Positions 55,391-63,910 of a stretch of 64,000 bases of DNA are shown one piece after another. A program made the translations under genes and the position numbers. Location: assembly GCF_019734195.1 (NCBI RefSeq), contig NZ_JAASHM010000007.1, forward strand, positions 60,119-124,118, written 5' to 3'. Within the stretch, counting starts at the first letter, position 1. Every line of letters begins with the position of its first letter. The notes below the pieces were generated by a model. The model worked only from the letters and a program-made list of their open reading frames with translations, was not told where the DNA came from and searched no databases. The stretch is from Clostridium sp. K13. GTDB lineage: Bacteria > Bacillota > Clostridia > Clostridiales > Clostridiaceae.

Positions 55391-56332
55391 TTATTTATAA
55401 AACTCTTGAGTAGCGTATACTCTGTTTCCACTCTTATATACACCTACACCTATACTTGAGAAGTTTGTAGATAAAATATTTGCTCTATGTCCTGATGAAT
55501 TCATCCAGTTTGTCATGATTTTATCTGCAATTGCATTTGGATCAGTCATACCACCTACATATGCTATATTTTCTCCCCATGCTCTATAAGTTACTCCATC
55601 TTTTTTCATTTGAGTAGTTATTAAGTTTCCACTTAAATCTTCATGACTGAAATAGTTGTTATCACCCATATCTTGTGATTTCATTTTAGCATATTTTTCC
55701 ATTGTTGTATTATATGTTAATGCTGGAACCCCTGCTTTCGCTCTTTCTTCATTAACCTTATTAAATATAGCTTGTTCTACTTGTGCCATAAAGTTTGTAG
55801 AAGTATTTGTCCCATTATCTACACTTGGTGTTTCATCTACTACTGGTGCATCTGGAGCACTTGGTGTCTCATCCACTACTGGTGTATCTGGAACGCTTGG
55901 TGTTTCATCTACACTTGGTGTATCTGGAGTATTTGGTGTTTCATCTACTACCGGTGTATCTGGAGTACTTGGTGTCTCATCTACTGATGGTATATCTGGA
56001 GTATTTGGTGTTTCTATATCCCCACTTGGCGGATTCACAGTACCATTACTTCCACTTCCATTATTAGGTCTATTTATAGTTCCACCAATAATTATTGTTC
56101 CATATTGTCCATTTCCCCACCAAAATCCTTTAAAATTTGGTCCATTTAAAAGACTTCCTGAAATACTACATCCATTTTTACTATTTGAACTTGTCCCTAA
56201 AATATCGCTCACCTTAACTATATTAACATTACTCTTTTCTTGTGAACAATCTTTAACAGCTGCAAAGGTTGATGTACCTGCTCCTCCTAGCACTGTTAAT
56301 GTAACTATACTGGCAATTAGTTTATTCTTCAT
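55391..56332 (-). CDS. Secreted CAP/SCP-domain protein with Pro-rich repeats
   Basis: The protein of about 313 residues has a signal peptide (1-25), a Gly/Asn-rich region (WGNGQYGTIIIGGTINRPN), a roughly 70-residue Thr/Pro/Asp repeat linker (DTPVVDETPNTP-type units) and a C-terminal CAP domain (about 190-313). The CAP signature includes SHEDLSGN, AWGENIAY and SSGHRANILS. The domain resembles YkwD/SafA-linked CAP proteins. It is secreted or wall-associated; the activity is unknown. ATG at 56330-56332 follows AAGGAG. Confidence 0.9.
   Translation of the reverse strand: MKNKLIASIVTLTVLGGAGTSTFAAVKDCSQEKSNVNIVKVSDILGTSSNSKNGCSISGSLLNGPNFKGFWWGNGQYGTIIIGGTINRPNNGSGSNGTVNPPSGDIETPNTPDIPSVDETPSTPDTPVVDETPNTPDTPSVDETPSVPDTPVVDETPSAPDAPVVDETPSVDNGTNTSTNFMAQVEQAIFNKVNEERAKAGVPALTYNTTMEKYAKMKSQDMGDNNYFSHEDLSGNLITTQMKKDGVTYRAWGENIAYVGGMTDPNAIADKIMTNWMNSSGHRANILSTNFSSIGVGVYKSGNRVYATQEFYK
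55818..56022 (-). repeat. 36-base imperfect tandem repeat coding the Pro-rich linker
   Basis: About five copies of a 12-codon unit encode variants of DTPVVDETPNTP. Copies differ at scattered third positions and at codons 4, 10 and 11. Such arrays vary in copy number by slippage. Confidence 0.8.
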
Positions 56333-56428
56333 CTGTACCACTCCTTTTTATTTTTTCGAGTATATTTAAATACCCAATATTTTATTAGTTAAAGTACTTT
56401 TTACTTTTACTAACGCTGCCACTTACAG

Positions 56429-56545
56429 TTATAACATAGCTTTTCCATTTTTATTATAGTAGATTCGCTCCTTACATACCTTATTTTTTATTGTAAGTCT
56501 CTTATTACCTTTATATCCATTAATATCACAATTAAATTTTCGCAT
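56429..56545 (-). CDS. Possible 38-residue basic small protein
   Basis: An ORF with ATG at 56543-56545 behind AAGGTAAG encodes MRKFNCDINGYKGNKRLTIK followed by NKVCKERIYYNKNGKAML. It is Lys/Arg/Asn rich with two cysteines. It lies between the lipoprotein-like gene and the CAP-domain gene, which has its own ribosome-binding site. It may be a chance ORF in AT-rich DNA. Confidence 0.25.
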   Translation of the reverse strand: MRKFNCDINGYKGNKRLTIKNKVCKERIYYNKNGKAML

Positions 56546-56605
56546 TTTTACTTACCTTAAAGCTATTTAGAAATATATTACATGGTTTATACTTCTAGGT
56601 ATTTT

Positions 56606-57100
56606 TTAGTTATTTTTAATGAAATTTTTGTTTTCATTTTGAGCAATTTCCAAACTATCATATTCTTTCACACTTTCAATATAAAATTTCCCTTTACTTT
56701 TTTTCAACACTACCTCTACTGGAACATCATTTCCTTCAGCAGTATCATAACCTTCTTCTACTCCATCACTTTCTAACGTTGTTGCTTGTGCTTCCATATT
56801 TATAAGTAAGCATAAATTATACTTACCATCATCCTTACTAGCTCCTATAACTTCACTTTCATATTTATTTAATACTACACTACCTATATAATAACTATAA
56901 AATATTACATAATTAGACTCATTGAAAGTATTACTATCTATATACTCACTAACCTGATTATCATAACCTCCATCATAAGATAGTACCTTATCAACAACAT
57001 CTTTCATTTCTTCTATATCCTTTTGTGATATATTGTTCCCACTACACATAACCATACCTATGTTTAGTAAAACTAATAAAAAAGCTAATATTTTTTTCAT
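56606..57100 (-). CDS. Secreted or membrane-tethered protein of unknown function
   Basis: The 164-residue product has an N-terminal hydrophobic segment MKKILAFLLVLLNIGMVMC. A cysteine at 19 sits in a poor lipobox (Met at -1), so it may be a lipoprotein or a cleaved secreted protein. The mature part is acidic (EEMKDVVDKVLSYDGGYDN, ESDGVEEGYDTAEGND). No family is recognised. It lies alone between the CAP-domain gene and the asr operon. Confidence 0.7.
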   Translation of the reverse strand: MKKILAFLLVLLNIGMVMCSGNNISQKDIEEMKDVVDKVLSYDGGYDNQVSEYIDSNTFNESNYVIFYSYYIGSVVLNKYESEVIGASKDDGKYNLCLLINMEAQATTLESDGVEEGYDTAEGNDVPVEVVLKKSKGKFYIESVKEYDSLEIAQNENKNFIKNN

Positions 57101-57309
57101 ATCACTCCCACCAATCTCTGTATATATTTTTTTAATTTCTATATATACTTATGTAAAATAGCATAACCATATGAATAAACACTATGAAAATTAAGTGAAG
57201 TTCAAAATATTACTTTAGTCATCTTAACTTATAAATTTTACTACTATCTAAAAAAAGATTACTATCTAAGACTATAAATGTAAGTTCATTTAGTAAATTG
57301 CAGAAAAAA

Positions 57310-57346
57310 AGAGCTATAACATGCTCTTTAATCACGTTATAACTCT
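57310..57346 (-). terminator. Terminator of asrABC
   Basis: Fourteen-base arms with two wobble positions are followed by TTTTTTT on the minus strand, 12 bases past the asrC stop. Confidence 0.8.
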
Positions 57347-57358
57347 TATATTAATATA

Positions 57359-58330
57359 TTAAACATTTGGATACTTAATTCCGCTCCAATATACATTATT
57401 CATCATTATAGCTTTATCTGATAAAGTAACTCCATCTAAAGCCCATTTCTTGAATTCTTCAAATCCAGTTCTATCTACTATATATCCGATATGCTCTTTA
57501 CCACCTGGTGCATTTCTATCTATATATTCTTCTACATATTTATAAGTATTAACTATTATCTTAGTTATACTTTCTTCATCAGCCCAGATTAAGAAATCTT
57601 CTGCAAGTCTTGGGTTCTTTTTACCTGTTCTACCCATGATAGCTAATCTGTAGTACTTTTCTTTACTTCTAGTCCATGCTCCTGTTGGGCAGTTAATTAC
57701 ACATTCACCACATCCAATACATTTGCTATGATCTCTTACCGGTGTATAGTTTTCTGCATGTAAAGCTGCTGTAGACTTTTTAGTACAAGCTCTAACACAA
57801 GCTCCACAAGATATACATTTACTTTCATCTAATTGAGGTTCTGTCATTCCTATAATACCAAAGTCATGCATTCTAACCTTCATACAGTCATTAGGACATC
57901 CAGTTAAAGCAACTTTAAAATGTAAGTCATTTGGGAATATTTCTTTTTCTATTTTCTTTGCAAAGTTAGTTGTGTTGTAATTTGCAAATGGACAGACATT
58001 ATTACCTATACAAGCACTTACATTTCTTGTACCAGCTGATGTATATCCCTTACCTGGAACTACTTGATTAATTTCTAAACCTTCAATAATTGGTTGAAGT
58101 AATTCATTAACCTTATCCATATTTTTCATATCTATTCCTGGAACTTCAAACCCTTGTCTAGTAGTTAAATGAACTGTTCCATTACCATAGTTTTCTGCAA
58201 TCTCTTGAATAAGCCCTAAGTATTTAGCATTTAAGTGTCCACCTGGTACTCTTATTCTTGAAGCTGTTAATCCTCTATGCTTTGTAACTCTAAAGGCATT
58301 CTTTTTAAGCTTTTTAGTATTGATATCCAT
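57359..58330 (-). CDS. asrC: Anaerobic sulfite reductase subunit C
   Basis: The 323-residue siroheme subunit has the nitrite/sulfite reductase half-domain GTVHLTTRQGFEVPGI and the cluster/siroheme cysteines in CIGNNVCPF and LTGCPNDCMKV. Two ferredoxin-type [4Fe-4S] motifs follow (CISCGACVRACTKKS and CIGCGECVINCPTGA). With AsrA and AsrB it reduces sulfite to sulfide using NADH in dissimilation or detoxification. Confidence 0.97.
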   Translation of the reverse strand: MDINTKKLKKNAFRVTKHRGLTASRIRVPGGHLNAKYLGLIQEIAENYGNGTVHLTTRQGFEVPGIDMKNMDKVNELLQPIIEGLEINQVVPGKGYTSAGTRNVSACIGNNVCPFANYNTTNFAKKIEKEIFPNDLHFKVALTGCPNDCMKVRMHDFGIIGMTEPQLDESKCISCGACVRACTKKSTAALHAENYTPVRDHSKCIGCGECVINCPTGAWTRSKEKYYRLAIMGRTGKKNPRLAEDFLIWADEESITKIIVNTYKYVEEYIDRNAPGGKEHIGYIVDRTGFEEFKKWALDGVTLSDKAIMMNNVYWSGIKYPNV

Positions 58331-58343
58331 TAATTACTTCCTC

Positions 58344-59138
58344 CTAATCTATTAAAGATTTTCCTACTGTATAATTAAATACTGGACCATCTAAACAAAT
58401 ATATGTCTCATCTATTTTACAATGTCCACATTTACCTATTCCACAGCACATTTTTCTTTCTTGAGAAATCCAAATATTTTCTTCTTTAATACCAAGTTTT
58501 AAGAATTCTAAAACTGTAAACTTCATCATCATTGGAGGTCCAACAACAACTACTTGTACATTGTCCATATCTTTGATTTCTAACTTAGGAATATACTTAG
58601 TAACTAATCCTACTTTACCTTCATAACCCTCTGGTGCAGTATCAACTGTTAAGATAAGGTTCATAGTCTTTTCCCAAGTTTTCATGTCTTCTTTAAATAA
58701 AACATCTTCTGGTGACTTGAATCCTGTAATAAGAGTCATGCTCTCACAGTCATTACTATTATTTGAGAAGTATTCTACTATTCCTCTTACTGGTGAAAGT
58801 CCTGTTCCCCCAGCAACAACTATTACTTCTTTATTCTTATAATTTTCTATATCAAAGCCATTTCCATAAGGTCCTCTTAAGAATAACTTATCTCTAACAT
58901 AATTCTTAAATATTTCATTAGTAACTTTACCAACTCTTCTTATTGTTAAATCAACAAAACCTTCACCAATCCCACTTACTGATATTGGAGCTTCTCCATA
59001 CTTAGGTAATGATACTTCAAAGAATTGACCTGGTTTAACATCACCTTTATAAGCCATTCTAAAAGTATACTCAATTGGAGTATGTTCAATTACTTCTAAA
59101 ATTTCTGATCTAAATGGTATGTATTCATTCTTAGTCAT
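58344..59138 (-). CDS. asrB: Anaerobic sulfite reductase subunit B
   Basis: The 264-residue ferredoxin-NADP reductase-like protein has an FAD domain (ISVSGIGEGFVDLTIRRVGKVTNEI, RGPYGNGF), an NAD-binding domain (VVAGGTGLSPVRGIVEY) and a C-terminal [2Fe-2S] cysteine set CCGIGKCGHCKIDETYICLDGP, as in dihydroorotate dehydrogenase electron-transfer subunits. It passes electrons from NADH to AsrA/AsrC. Its start overlaps asrA by eight bases. Confidence 0.97.
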   Translation of the reverse strand: MTKNEYIPFRSEILEVIEHTPIEYTFRMAYKGDVKPGQFFEVSLPKYGEAPISVSGIGEGFVDLTIRRVGKVTNEIFKNYVRDKLFLRGPYGNGFDIENYKNKEVIVVAGGTGLSPVRGIVEYFSNNSNDCESMTLITGFKSPEDVLFKEDMKTWEKTMNLILTVDTAPEGYEGKVGLVTKYIPKLEIKDMDNVQVVVVGPPMMMKFTVLEFLKLGIKEENIWISQERKMCCGIGKCGHCKIDETYICLDGPVFNYTVGKSLID

Positions 59139-60147
59139 TATTCTTCACCTCATCCATAGCATTTTCTAACTTATTTATAATTGTTGAGAAACTAATGTAT
59201 TCTGGACATATATCATCACATCTACCACATCCAACACACATATGATATCCCCATTTTTTCTTGTAGTCATATACTTTATGAAGAGTCTTAAATCTCATCT
59301 TTTGACCCTTTTCTTTTCTAAAGCTATGTCCACCAGCCATATCTGTATATCCATCTACATGGCAAGAAGCCCAAACTCTTCTTCTTTCACCTGCATTTTT
59401 ATTATCTTTATAAGTTATATCTTGCATAGTGAAGCATGTACATGTTGGACAGACAAAATTACATCTACCACAAGCTATACATCTTTCATTATATTCATTC
59501 CACATAGTAGACTTCATAACTTCTAATCCTAAGTTTTCTGGAATATTAACTTTAACAGGATTTTCTGTAACAAAATCAGGAGTAACTTCCTTTTCTTCTT
59601 TTTCTATAGAAGCTATTATATTTGCAATTTCTTCATCTTTAATATCTAAATATACATCTTCTCCATCAACTTTAATGTATGCATTATACTCATCTGTTTT
59701 ATTAGATTCCATGCTTACACAGAAGCAATTTTCAAAACTATTTTCACATCCAATTAAAACGAATTTTGCTCTTTCTCTCATTTTCTTATAGTAGACATCT
59801 TCAAATCCATTTCTTAAATAGATGTCATCAATTCTCTTTAATGAATGAATTTCACAACTTCTTAAGAATATTAAAGCTGGTCTTTCATCTACTTCAGCTT
59901 CTGTACATTCATCTTCAGTAAAGAAGAATAATGTTTGTCTAGTAGGTAAAATAGTTTCTTTATATGAAAAACTTGATTTTTTATCAAATTCTATTTCTTC
60001 AATGCTTTCAATTTCTCCATATCTAACTCTATCAGTATCTGAAAAAGTTCCTGCACCTTCAAAAACTTTTGGAGCATAGATTTTATATGTTTTCTTTAAC
60101 TCATTTAAAGCTAAATTCATATTTTCTAAGTTAAGTTTATATCCCAT
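59131..60147 (-). CDS. asrA: Anaerobic sulfite reductase subunit A
   Basis: The protein of about 338 residues has an N-terminal 4Fe-4S dicluster-type domain and two [4Fe-4S] motifs in its C-terminal half: CIACGRCNFVCPTCTCF and CVGCGRCDDICPEYI. A conserved HVDGYTDMAGGHSFR lies between them. It is the first gene of the operon. ATG at 60145-60147 follows AGAGGTG; the three-codon-longer frame lacks a site. Confidence 0.96.
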   Translation of the reverse strand: MGYKLNLENMNLALNELKKTYKIYAPKVFEGAGTFSDTDRVRYGEIESIEEIEFDKKSSFSYKETILPTRQTLFFFTEDECTEAEVDERPALIFLRSCEIHSLKRIDDIYLRNGFEDVYYKKMRERAKFVLIGCENSFENCFCVSMESNKTDEYNAYIKVDGEDVYLDIKDEEIANIIASIEKEEKEVTPDFVTENPVKVNIPENLGLEVMKSTMWNEYNERCIACGRCNFVCPTCTCFTMQDITYKDNKNAGERRRVWASCHVDGYTDMAGGHSFRKEKGQKMRFKTLHKVYDYKKKWGYHMCVGCGRCDDICPEYISFSTIINKLENAMDEVKNND

Positions 60148-60181
60148 GTAAAACACCTCTTAGCTTATTTTTTCACTTTTC

Positions 60182-60201
60182 TTGTTAATTACTTAACAAG
60201 A
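60182..60201 (-). other. Inverted repeat in the asrA 5' leader
   Basis: CTTGTTAA and TTAACAAG arms with a 4-base centre fall between the predicted transcription start and the asrA ribosome-binding site. It could be a leader stem or a second operator. Confidence 0.4.
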
Positions 60202-60212
60202 CTCATGATGAT

Positions 60213-60255
60213 ATTATATTTTTTTTCACAAAAAAAAGATGTGACATTTATCACA
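60213..60255 (-). promoter_or_regulatory. asrABC promoter with Crp/Fnr-type operator
   Basis: The plus strand at 60240-60255 reads TGTGACATTTATCACA, a perfect TGTGA-N6-TCACA palindrome. A TATAAT -10 box is at 60213-60218 with a poor -35. If transcription starts seven bases downstream (near 60206), the operator centre is at about -41.5, the class II activator position. The adjacent regulator gene is the obvious ligand. Confidence 0.75.
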
Positions 60256-60274
60256 ACTTTTTAATTTTCTTAAT

Positions 60275-60961
60275 TTAATTATCCTTAAAAAATCTCACCA
60301 ATTTATTTCTATCAGGAACTATTATTTTTTTATTTTTATTAATTATCAAGCCTTCATTATTTAAAATCTTTAAGGCCCTAGATATAGTTTCTCTAGGCGC
60401 ACCAAACATATCTGCAAGATATGTAATTGTAATATTTAAATCTATTAAAGTACCATCTTCATGAGGAATACCATAATCTCTAGACAACTTCCATAGCTTA
60501 GCCGCAACTCTTTTCTCTACTTTTATAGGGATTGAATTCTTACTTTGTCTATATAGTCTTCTAACCTTTATAGCCAAAGAGTTAATTATCACCTTAGATA
60601 ACTCAAAATCCTCTTTCATAATATCTAAAAATTTAATCCTCTCAAAACATAAAACTTCAGTATTCTCAAAAGCTTCACAATTAATAGATGCTGGCAAATC
60701 ATCAATTATTACTTCATTTATAACTGTATCTTTTCCTAAAATAAATATTACTTTCTTTTGAGATGATTCACTTTGCTTATACAATGCAATCTTTCCACTT
60801 TTAATTATGTATATACTACTTATAATTTCTTTATCTCGAAATAGATGGTCACCTTTTTTTAATGCCTTAATGAAACAAATTTCATTTAATTTATGAATTG
60901 TACTTTTACTTATTTTAGAAAATAGTGAAATTTCATTTAATTTAAAATTATTCTTTTCCAA
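60275..60961 (-). CDS. Crp/Fnr-family regulator, probable activator of asrABC
   Basis: The 228-residue protein has an N-terminal cyclic-nucleotide-binding-like beta-roll (HLFRDKEIISSIYIIKSGKIALYKQ), a long dimerisation helix and a C-terminal winged helix with YLADMFGAPRETISRALKIL. The RETxSR recognition helix is the one that reads TGTGA half-sites. The FNR four-cysteine N-terminal cluster is absent; three cysteines are scattered. It lies 128 bases upstream of asrA on the same strand, with the operator between them. The effector is unknown. Confidence 0.88.
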   Translation of the reverse strand: MEKNNFKLNEISLFSKISKSTIHKLNEICFIKALKKGDHLFRDKEIISSIYIIKSGKIALYKQSESSQKKVIFILGKDTVINEVIIDDLPASINCEAFENTEVLCFERIKFLDIMKEDFELSKVIINSLAIKVRRLYRQSKNSIPIKVEKRVAAKLWKLSRDYGIPHEDGTLIDLNITITYLADMFGAPRETISRALKILNNEGLIINKNKKIIVPDRNKLVRFFKDN

Positions 60962-61119
60962 AACTTTTTCTCCTAGTATTATTATTGTGAATATTATAGC
61001 ACAACTTCAAAGAAATATACTGTTTTCTTTTATGCATAAAATAGATATATATTTGCATTTCTATAGTTTAATTTTATACATCTATAATATAATATGGAAT
61101 AATTGTAATTATTAGTATA

Positions 61120-61155
61120 AAAAGAGCATATATCTCAATAAGATATTGCTCTTTT
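61120..61155 (-). terminator. Terminator of the GntR-ABC-DUF4097 operon
   Basis: AAAAGAGCATATATCT pairs with AGATATTGCTCTTTT with a one-base bulge, followed on the minus strand by T-rich sequence. Confidence 0.7.
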
Positions 61156-61163
61156 AAAGTAAT

Positions 61164-61970
61164 TTAGTTATATACTTTTATTTCTCCAATTCCTAAACTT
61201 AAATTAAATTCATAAGTTCTTTCTGATGATGTTATAGCATTTATATTTGTTTCTCCTATACCTGAATCTGTATTAAAATATACTGGTGAATTTTCTGGTA
61301 TCTTTATTTTGGCACTACCTACTCCACCTTCATAAATTAAATTACCTCCAACTTCTTCTATTGAAATACTAATTTCTCCAACACCACCATCAATATCAAT
61401 TTCTCCACATTTTCTTACTAAATTAATCTCACTCTCTCCAACTCCTGCATTAAAATCTAATTTATTAAAGAATATATCATTAATTGTTAATTCTCCTGCA
61501 CCACCATCAATATTAAGATTATTACAATCTATATTACTTAATTCAACCTCTGCTGCTCCATAACTTAAATTTATATCACCACTATAATTATTTGGAATTT
61601 TAATCATCAATTTAACATCTATATTATTTGATTTAAATAAATCTATATTGGATAGATCATTTCCATCACTTATTTCTATACTATTTCCCTCTTTATTTAT
61701 ATTTATATTTATTTCATCTACATTCAAGTTTGTTTTACCAGTCACTATAACTTCATTTCCATCATATCCTACAATATTAATTTTCCCAAAACCAATACTT
61801 ATATCTATTTTATTTTCATTCTCTAATTTAACATTTTTATTTATATCCTTAACCTCATACGTCTTATTACTTTTACTATTATTTTTATTTCTAACCTCAA
61901 ACCTAACAGAACAAGCACTTAAAGATAATACTAATATCAAAGACAAAGCTAAAGTCATTATTTTTTTCAT
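61164..61970 (-). CDS. DUF4097-like lipoprotein
   Basis: The 268-residue protein has a lipoprotein signal ending LSAC (Cys20) and a repetitive beta-strand body with GFGKINIVGYDG, DGGAGELTIND, NAGVGESEINL, DGGVGEISISI, EGGVGSAKIKI and DSGIGETNINA, spaced about 20 residues apart. This fits a DUF4097-type beta-helix/adhesin fold. It is the last gene of the GntR-ABC operon and probably part of an envelope-stress response. Function is unproven. Confidence 0.82.
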   Translation of the reverse strand: MKKIMTLALSLILVLSLSACSVRFEVRNKNNSKSNKTYEVKDINKNVKLENENKIDISIGFGKINIVGYDGNEVIVTGKTNLNVDEINININKEGNSIEISDGNDLSNIDLFKSNNIDVKLMIKIPNNYSGDINLSYGAAEVELSNIDCNNLNIDGGAGELTINDIFFNKLDFNAGVGESEINLVRKCGEIDIDGGVGEISISIEEVGGNLIYEGGVGSAKIKIPENSPVYFNTDSGIGETNINAITSSERTYEFNLSLGIGEIKVYN

Positions 61971-61983
61971 TATAAATTACCCC

Positions 61984-62658
61984 CTATATAATATCTAATT
62001 TTTTATCTATATGATTTACAGACATATATATTAATCCTGCAAAAATTATTATATCTATAAAAATATTAAACAAATTAATTTCCAAATTTTCTCCAATTAT
62101 CAAATATATACTTGGTAAAGCTACATATGATATAAGTTCTAAAATTGATGTTACCCCTCCAAATATAATTATAGATATTGCAACTAATACTATACATATT
62201 CCATTATTATTAAAATAACTTTTATATATTATTGATAATGTGGATACTAATAAAAATAAAATTAAAAATCCCCATAATACTGATACTGACGTAATTAAAA
62301 GTAGACTTATTTTTCCCCCAGTTATAATACAACCTAAACATGTCAATATAATAAACCATATCCCTTCTAAAATAAATCCAACATATTTAGCAGATAAAAA
62401 TTCCCATCCCTTAATAGGTACTAAAAATACAAGTCGGCCTTCATCAGCTGATATACATTTCATAAACCTTACTATTGTTGAAATTAAACTTACTAATAGC
62501 ACTACACAAATTATTGGAATAAATATAAATTCCGATGGAATCCATCTCCAAAATATAGATAGCTGCATTATAAAAAATAAAACAATTCCACTCCCAATTA
62601 TTAATTGTACTTTTTTATTTATAATATCAAACTTTATAATGTTTATAATATTCCTCAT
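61984..62658 (-). CDS. ABC transporter permease (ABC-2 type)
   Basis: The 224-residue protein has about six membrane helices and a short polar N-terminus (MRNIINIIKFDIINKK). The SADEGRLVFLVPIKGWEFLSAKYVG segment is typical of ABC-2 permeases of small export systems. Its start overlaps the ATPase gene by 32 bases. Confidence 0.85.
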   Translation of the reverse strand: MRNIINIIKFDIINKKVQLIIGSGIVLFFIMQLSIFWRWIPSEFIFIPIICVVLLVSLISTIVRFMKCISADEGRLVFLVPIKGWEFLSAKYVGFILEGIWFIILTCLGCIITGGKISLLLITSVSVLWGFLILFLLVSTLSIIYKSYFNNNGICIVLVAISIIIFGGVTSILELISYVALPSIYLIIGENLEINLFNIFIDIIIFAGLIYMSVNHIDKKLDII

Positions 62659-63367
62659 AATTACCCCCTACTCTGCAAAGAATATATCTATATATATCTT
62701 CTATAGATTTATTATACTTTTCTCTTAATTCTTCAGTATCATTTATTTCTATTACTTTCCCATTCCCTAAGAAAGCTACTTCATCAAATAAACCTTCTAA
62801 TTCTCCAACATAATGAGTTGTTATAATAATTGAACTTTCTTCACTAATATTTTGAATTATTGCATCTATTATTTTACCTCTTGATACTATATCAACTCCT
62901 GAAATAGGCTCATCTAACATATAAAGTTTTGCTCGCCTGCTTAAGGTTAAGCTTAAATTTAACTTTTCTAACATCCCCTTTGATAATGATTTAATCTTAA
63001 GACTTCTATCTAAATTCATAAACTTCATTAATTCAATCATTTTCTTTTCATCAAAATCTTCAAAAAAACTTTTATAAAATACTATTGCATCATTTATAGT
63101 ATTCATATTAGCTAGGTTGTTTTTCTCTTGAAGAAAGGCTACTATTTTCTTTGTTTCATACCCAGCTGATTTCCCATCAATTAATACTTCTCCAGATGTC
63201 TTTTTTAATAAGCCCGAAATAATATTTAAAAGAGTTGTTTTTCCATTCCCATTAGGTCCAAGTATACCTAATACCTTTCCTTTATCTAAGTCTAATGATA
63301 AATCTTTTATTATTTCCTTATTTCCAATTTTTTTATATAGATTATTGACCATTAAAATCTTATCCAT
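62627..63367 (-). CDS. ABC transporter ATP-binding protein (YtrB/BcrA-like)
   Basis: The 246-residue ATPase has Walker A LGPNGNGKTTLL, Q-loop FLQEKNN, signature LSKGMLEKLNL, Walker B LYMLDEPISGVD and the switch His in ITTHYVGE. It is probably the motor of an exporter or signalling ABC complex with the overlapping permease. Confidence 0.93.
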   Translation of the reverse strand: MDKILMVNNLYKKIGNKEIIKDLSLDLDKGKVLGILGPNGNGKTTLLNIISGLLKKTSGEVLIDGKSAGYETKKIVAFLQEKNNLANMNTINDAIVFYKSFFEDFDEKKMIELMKFMNLDRSLKIKSLSKGMLEKLNLSLTLSRRAKLYMLDEPISGVDIVSRGKIIDAIIQNISEESSIIITTHYVGELEGLFDEVAFLGNGKVIEINDTEELREKYNKSIEDIYRYILCRVGGNYEEYYKHYKV

Positions 63368-63377
63368 AAGCGTCCCC

Positions 63378-63734
63378 CTAAAATTTCTGATTTATTAAAT
63401 TTATTAAATCTTCTTTTTTTACACCTAACTCCTTTGATTCATTTATAAAGCTTGTAATTACATCTTCTAGCATTTCAATTCTCAATTCATTTATCTTATT
63501 TTCATCATCAACAACAAATTTTCCTATTCCTCTTTGGGTATATATTAATCCTTCATCTTCTAGTTGTGTATATGCTCTTTGAATAGTGTTTGGATTTACT
63601 TTTAACTCACTTGCATATTCTCTTACTGACAAAATTCTGTCACCACCCTTTAATTCACCTTTTACTATACCTTTTTTTAAATATCTCATTATTTGTGTAT
63701 ATATAGGTTCTTTAGAGTTAATTTTAAACTCCAT
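63378..63734 (-). CDS. GntR-family repressor, YtrA subfamily
   Basis: The 118-residue protein has an N-terminal winged helix (EPIYTQIMRYLKKGIVKGELKGGDRILSVREYASELKVNPNTIQRAYTQLEDEGLIYTQRGIGKFV) and a short two-helix C-terminal part, characteristic of YtrA. Such regulators repress their own ABC operon and often respond to cell-wall antibiotics. ATG behind TAGGAGG. An operator-like inverted repeat lies just upstream. Confidence 0.92.
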   Translation of the reverse strand: MEFKINSKEPIYTQIMRYLKKGIVKGELKGGDRILSVREYASELKVNPNTIQRAYTQLEDEGLIYTQRGIGKFVVDDENKINELRIEMLEDVITSFINESKELGVKKEDLINLINQKF

Positions 63735-63758
63735 AATCTACCTCCTATGTCAAGTATT

Positions 63759-63782
63759 AGTGTGTTAATAATATAATACACT
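63759..63782. promoter_or_regulatory. Candidate YtrA-type operator
   Basis: AGTGTGTTA (63759-63767) and TAATACACT (63774-63782) form nine-base arms with one mismatch and a six-base centre. The TATTAT-like -10 region of the operon falls within it. Position and symmetry suit autorepression. Confidence 0.55.
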
Positions 63783-63861
63783 GCCACACATCTTTTGTAT
63801 ACATTTTTTTTTATTAATTATTAATTTTTACTTTACATTTGAATACTTAATCCTTTTTATC

Positions 63862-63892
63862 ATAAAAAAAAGCCCTAGCTTTCGCTAGGACT
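63862..63892 (-). terminator. Terminator of the gene at the right edge
   Basis: AGTCCTAGC-GAAA-GCTAGGGCT on the minus strand is followed by eight Ts. The tetraloop is of GNRA type. Confidence 0.9.
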
Positions 63893-63910
63893 TCATATAT
63901 AAATTATTGA

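Noticed and set aside
55656..56369. Long plus-strand open frames opposite the CAP-domain gene
   Set aside because: The 36-base repeat has no stop codon in several frames, so long antisense frames arise automatically; they lack ribosome-binding sites and have repetitive, hydrophobic nonsense translations.
57101..57358. Repeated TTAGATAGTA motif downstream of asrC
   Set aside because: Two short copies in AT-rich DNA beyond the terminator give no structure or position that supports a function.
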